From Crossiella sp. SN42 (GTDB lineage Bacteria > Actinomycetota > Actinomycetes > Mycobacteriales > Pseudonocardiaceae): DNA of 64,000 nucleotides. The notes under the pieces were generated by a model. The model worked only from the letters and a program-made list of their open reading frames with translations, was not told the origin of the DNA and made no database searches. Position numbers and translations under genes: made by a program. Numbering within the stretch: position 1 is the stretch's first letter; each line of letters starts with the position of its first letter. The stretch is taken from assembly GCF_023897065.1 (NCBI RefSeq), contig NZ_JAMHIV010000001.1, positions 620,001 through 684,000 on the forward strand. The letters are read 5' to 3'. Below, in pieces: positions 62,785-64,000 of this stretch.

Positions 62785-63597
62785 TCACGCCTGGAACAGC
62801 TTGGCGTTCTCGGTGGCCCACTGGGCGAAGGTGAGCCCGGGCCGCCCGGCCACCTCGGCCACCGTGGGCGCCGGGTGCTTGCCGATCTCCGGCGGGTTGG
62901 CGCCGAGGTGGATGGCGAAGTCGATGTAGCCCTCGTCGAAGCCGAAGGAGGCCAGCTGCTCCCGGTACTGCGCCTCGGTCAGGTGCACCACCTCGATCGG
63001 CTTGCCGATGGCGGTGGCCAGGCACTCGATCCGCTCGGTCGCGGTGAGCGCCTCCGGACCGGTGAGCAGGTAGCTCTGGCCGGCGTGCCCGTCCTGGGTG
63101 AGTGCGGCCACCGCCACCGCCGCGATGTCGGCCTCGTGCACCGCCGCGCTGGGCTCGTTGCCGAACAGGCGGACCTTGCCCTCGGTGCGGATCTCCTCGG
63201 CCCACTCGGTGGCGTTGGCCATGAACTCCACCGGCCGCAGCCAGGTCCAGCCCAGGTCGCTGGCGTTGAGCGCCCGCTCGACGCTGCTCTCCTCCCAGCC
63301 GCTGAGCACGCTGACCCGCCGCACCCCGGCCCGCTTGGCCAGTGCCACCAGCTCCTCACCGGTCTGCAGCACGCCCTCGCCGTCCACGGTGATCAGGTGC
63401 AGCCCGGTGACCCCCTCCAGGGCGGGCTCCACGCTGGCCGGGTTCGACAGGTCGCCACGGGCGAGCTCCACCTCGGCGGGCAGCCCGGCCTGCTCCGGCC
63501 GCCGGGTCAGCGCCCGCACCCGGTGCCCCGCGGCCACCAGTTGGCCCACGATCTGTCGTCCCACCGTGCCGGTCGCCCCGGTAACCAGGATCGTCAT
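62785..63597 (-). CDS. NmrA-like NAD(P)-binding oxidoreductase
   Basis: A 270-aa atypical short-chain dehydrogenase of the NmrA/quinone-oxidoreductase (QorB) kind. Rossmann motif [24 protein letters not shown] for NADPH, and [12 protein letters not shown] replace the usual YxxxK. ATG at 63597. First gene of the operon with the epoxide hydrolase. Probably reduces quinones or other electrophiles. A perfect 16-bp palindrome upstream suggests control by a TetR-type repressor. Confidence 0.88.
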   Translation of the reverse strand: MTILVTGATGTVGRQIVGQLVAAGHRVRALTRRPEQAGLPAEVELARGDLSNPASVEPALEGVTGLHLITVDGEGVLQTGEELVALAKRAGVRRVSVLSGWEESSVERALNASDLGWTWLRPVEFMANATEWAEEIRTEGKVRLFGNEPSAAVHEADIAAVAVAALTQDGHAGQSYLLTGPEALTATERIECLATAIGKPIEVVHLTEAQYREQLASFGFDEGYIDFAIHLGANPPEIGKHPAPTVAEVAGRPGLTFAQWATENAKLFQA

Positions 63598-63873
63598 GAG
63601 TGCTCAAGTCCTCCCCGCGCCGGCTCTCGGCGCTCATCCAGAAGGCGCCAGACCGGATCTAGCGATCGCTAGACGCGGGCCAGGCGGTGCTGTGCTTTCA
63701 TTTTGAATAACCCGCGTTGCTTATTTCAAGGCAAAAACAAAAACGGACTAATCTACCGTCGGATCAGTTATCCCTATGCGGGTTAGCACTTACGGTCGAC
63801 ACCACGACGACAGTTTCATGACATTCGCGGGCTAACCTGACGAAGAATCGCGCGGTGGACCGAAAGGGCGCTG
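63598..63873. promoter_or_regulatory. AT-rich divergent control region
   Basis: A 276-nt gap, much richer in A/T than anything else in the window in its middle (63700-63780). It holds the TCTAGCGATCGCTAGA palindrome and the similar segments CGGGTTAGC (63780s) and CGGGCTAACC (63820s). No gene is seen on either strand. Confidence 0.55.
63658..63673. promoter_or_regulatory. TetR-type operator upstream of the NmrA-epoxide hydrolase operon
   Basis: TCTAGCGATCGCTAGA is a perfect 16-bp palindrome 60 nt upstream of the NmrA-like ATG. No adjacent tetR gene lies inside the window. Confidence 0.7.
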
Positions 63874-64000
63874 ATGGGAACGTGTGCCTCCCCCGTTCTG
63901 CTGGACCGGGACCGTGAGCTGGTTCAGCTGGCAGAACAGGCGGCGCTGGTCGCGGCCGGGCAGTCGCGGGTGGTGCTGGTGGAGGGTCCGGCCGGAATCG
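63874..64000 (+). CDS. ATPase / LAL-type regulator, N-terminus only (cut by window edge)
   Basis: The first 42 codons of a protein starting MGTCASPVLLDRDRELVQLA and reaching a Walker A-like EGPAGI at the edge. This is the typical opening of LuxR-LAL regulators and related AAA_16 ATPases. ATG at 63874 follows GAAAGGG. The C-terminal HTH cannot be checked, so the class is inferred from the N-terminus. Confidence 0.7.
   Translation, partial: MGTCASPVLLDRDRELVQLAEQAALVAAGQSRVVLVEGPAGI

Overview
This is a very GC-rich (around 70% or more by eye), densely coded actinomycete chromosome segment. GC-rich third codon positions, many GTG starts, 4-nt ATGA/GTGA stop-start overlaps, SARP/LAL/STAND regulators, a DasR-type operator and secreted chitin and plant/animal glycan enzymes all point to a filamentous soil actinomycete. 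A Pseudonocardiaceae-like genome is my best guess, from general appearance only. I saw no rRNA, tRNA, CRISPR array or complete insertion sequence.

Left end (1-8.6 kb): a class I lanthipeptide locus read leftwards as lanA (59-aa precursor with an FDLD leader box and a six-Cys core), a strong hairpin, lanC, lanB and an ABC exporter that ends at the window edge. A SARP/NB-ARC activator is divergent. A leader protease and immunity genes are not seen and may lie beyond position 1.

8.6-25.3 kb: an erythromycin-esterase-like protein; a LacI/MFS divergent pair with a LacI-type palindrome touching the MFS start; a 168-bp MITE-like palindrome; an AA10 chitin-active LPMO behind a perfect DasR operator core; a DUF305 lipoprotein; a serine hydrolase; two tandem divergent GH29 fucosidase paralogues; a Cys-rich secreted protein of unknown function; an alpha/beta hydrolase; a coupled P-loop kinase plus Thg1-like 3'-5' polymerase pair (possible RNA repair); a prolyl aminopeptidase and a GH2 beta-galactosidase with tandem LacI-type operators.

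25.3-37.5 kb: a NarL/DesK-type two-component system with a divergent small membrane protein; an eight-gene leftward operon for four-carbon acid sugar (tetronate) catabolism and uptake (dehydrogenase, OtnI, Asp/Glu racemase-like, OtnK, OtnC, leaderless binding protein, TRAP/DctM-like permease, small membrane protein) under a divergent GntR/FCD regulator; a TIGR03086-type protein; a second MITE-like palindrome of the same family; a DUF2306-LacI operon.

37.5-51.5 kb: a LAL (LuxR) regulator, carboxylesterase, small membrane protein, MarR, an ABC-2 permease without an ATPase coupled to a HIT protein, a leftward hydrolase plus two half-ABC exporter/siderophore-importer-like genes, a PucR-type regulator and a secreted subtilisin with two PKD domains.

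51.5-64 kb: apolipoprotein N-acyltransferase; a possible conflict island in which two neighbouring proteins share a similar N-terminal HTH fused to different effectors (GIY-YIG nuclease; STAND NTPase plus two seven-bladed WD40 propellers split by a membrane helix) around a GAACGA-repeat control region; a large ATPase; an NmrA plus epoxide hydrolase operon behind a 16-bp palindrome; and the start of another ATPase/LAL regulator cut by the window edge.

Across the whole window a 13-15 bp odd-centred palindrome (TGTCCACWGTGGACA) recurs inside genes. It usually encodes Ser-Thr-Val-Asp with a rare Thr codon, which suggests DNA-level conservation, and its half-site resembles the actinobacterial DnaA box.
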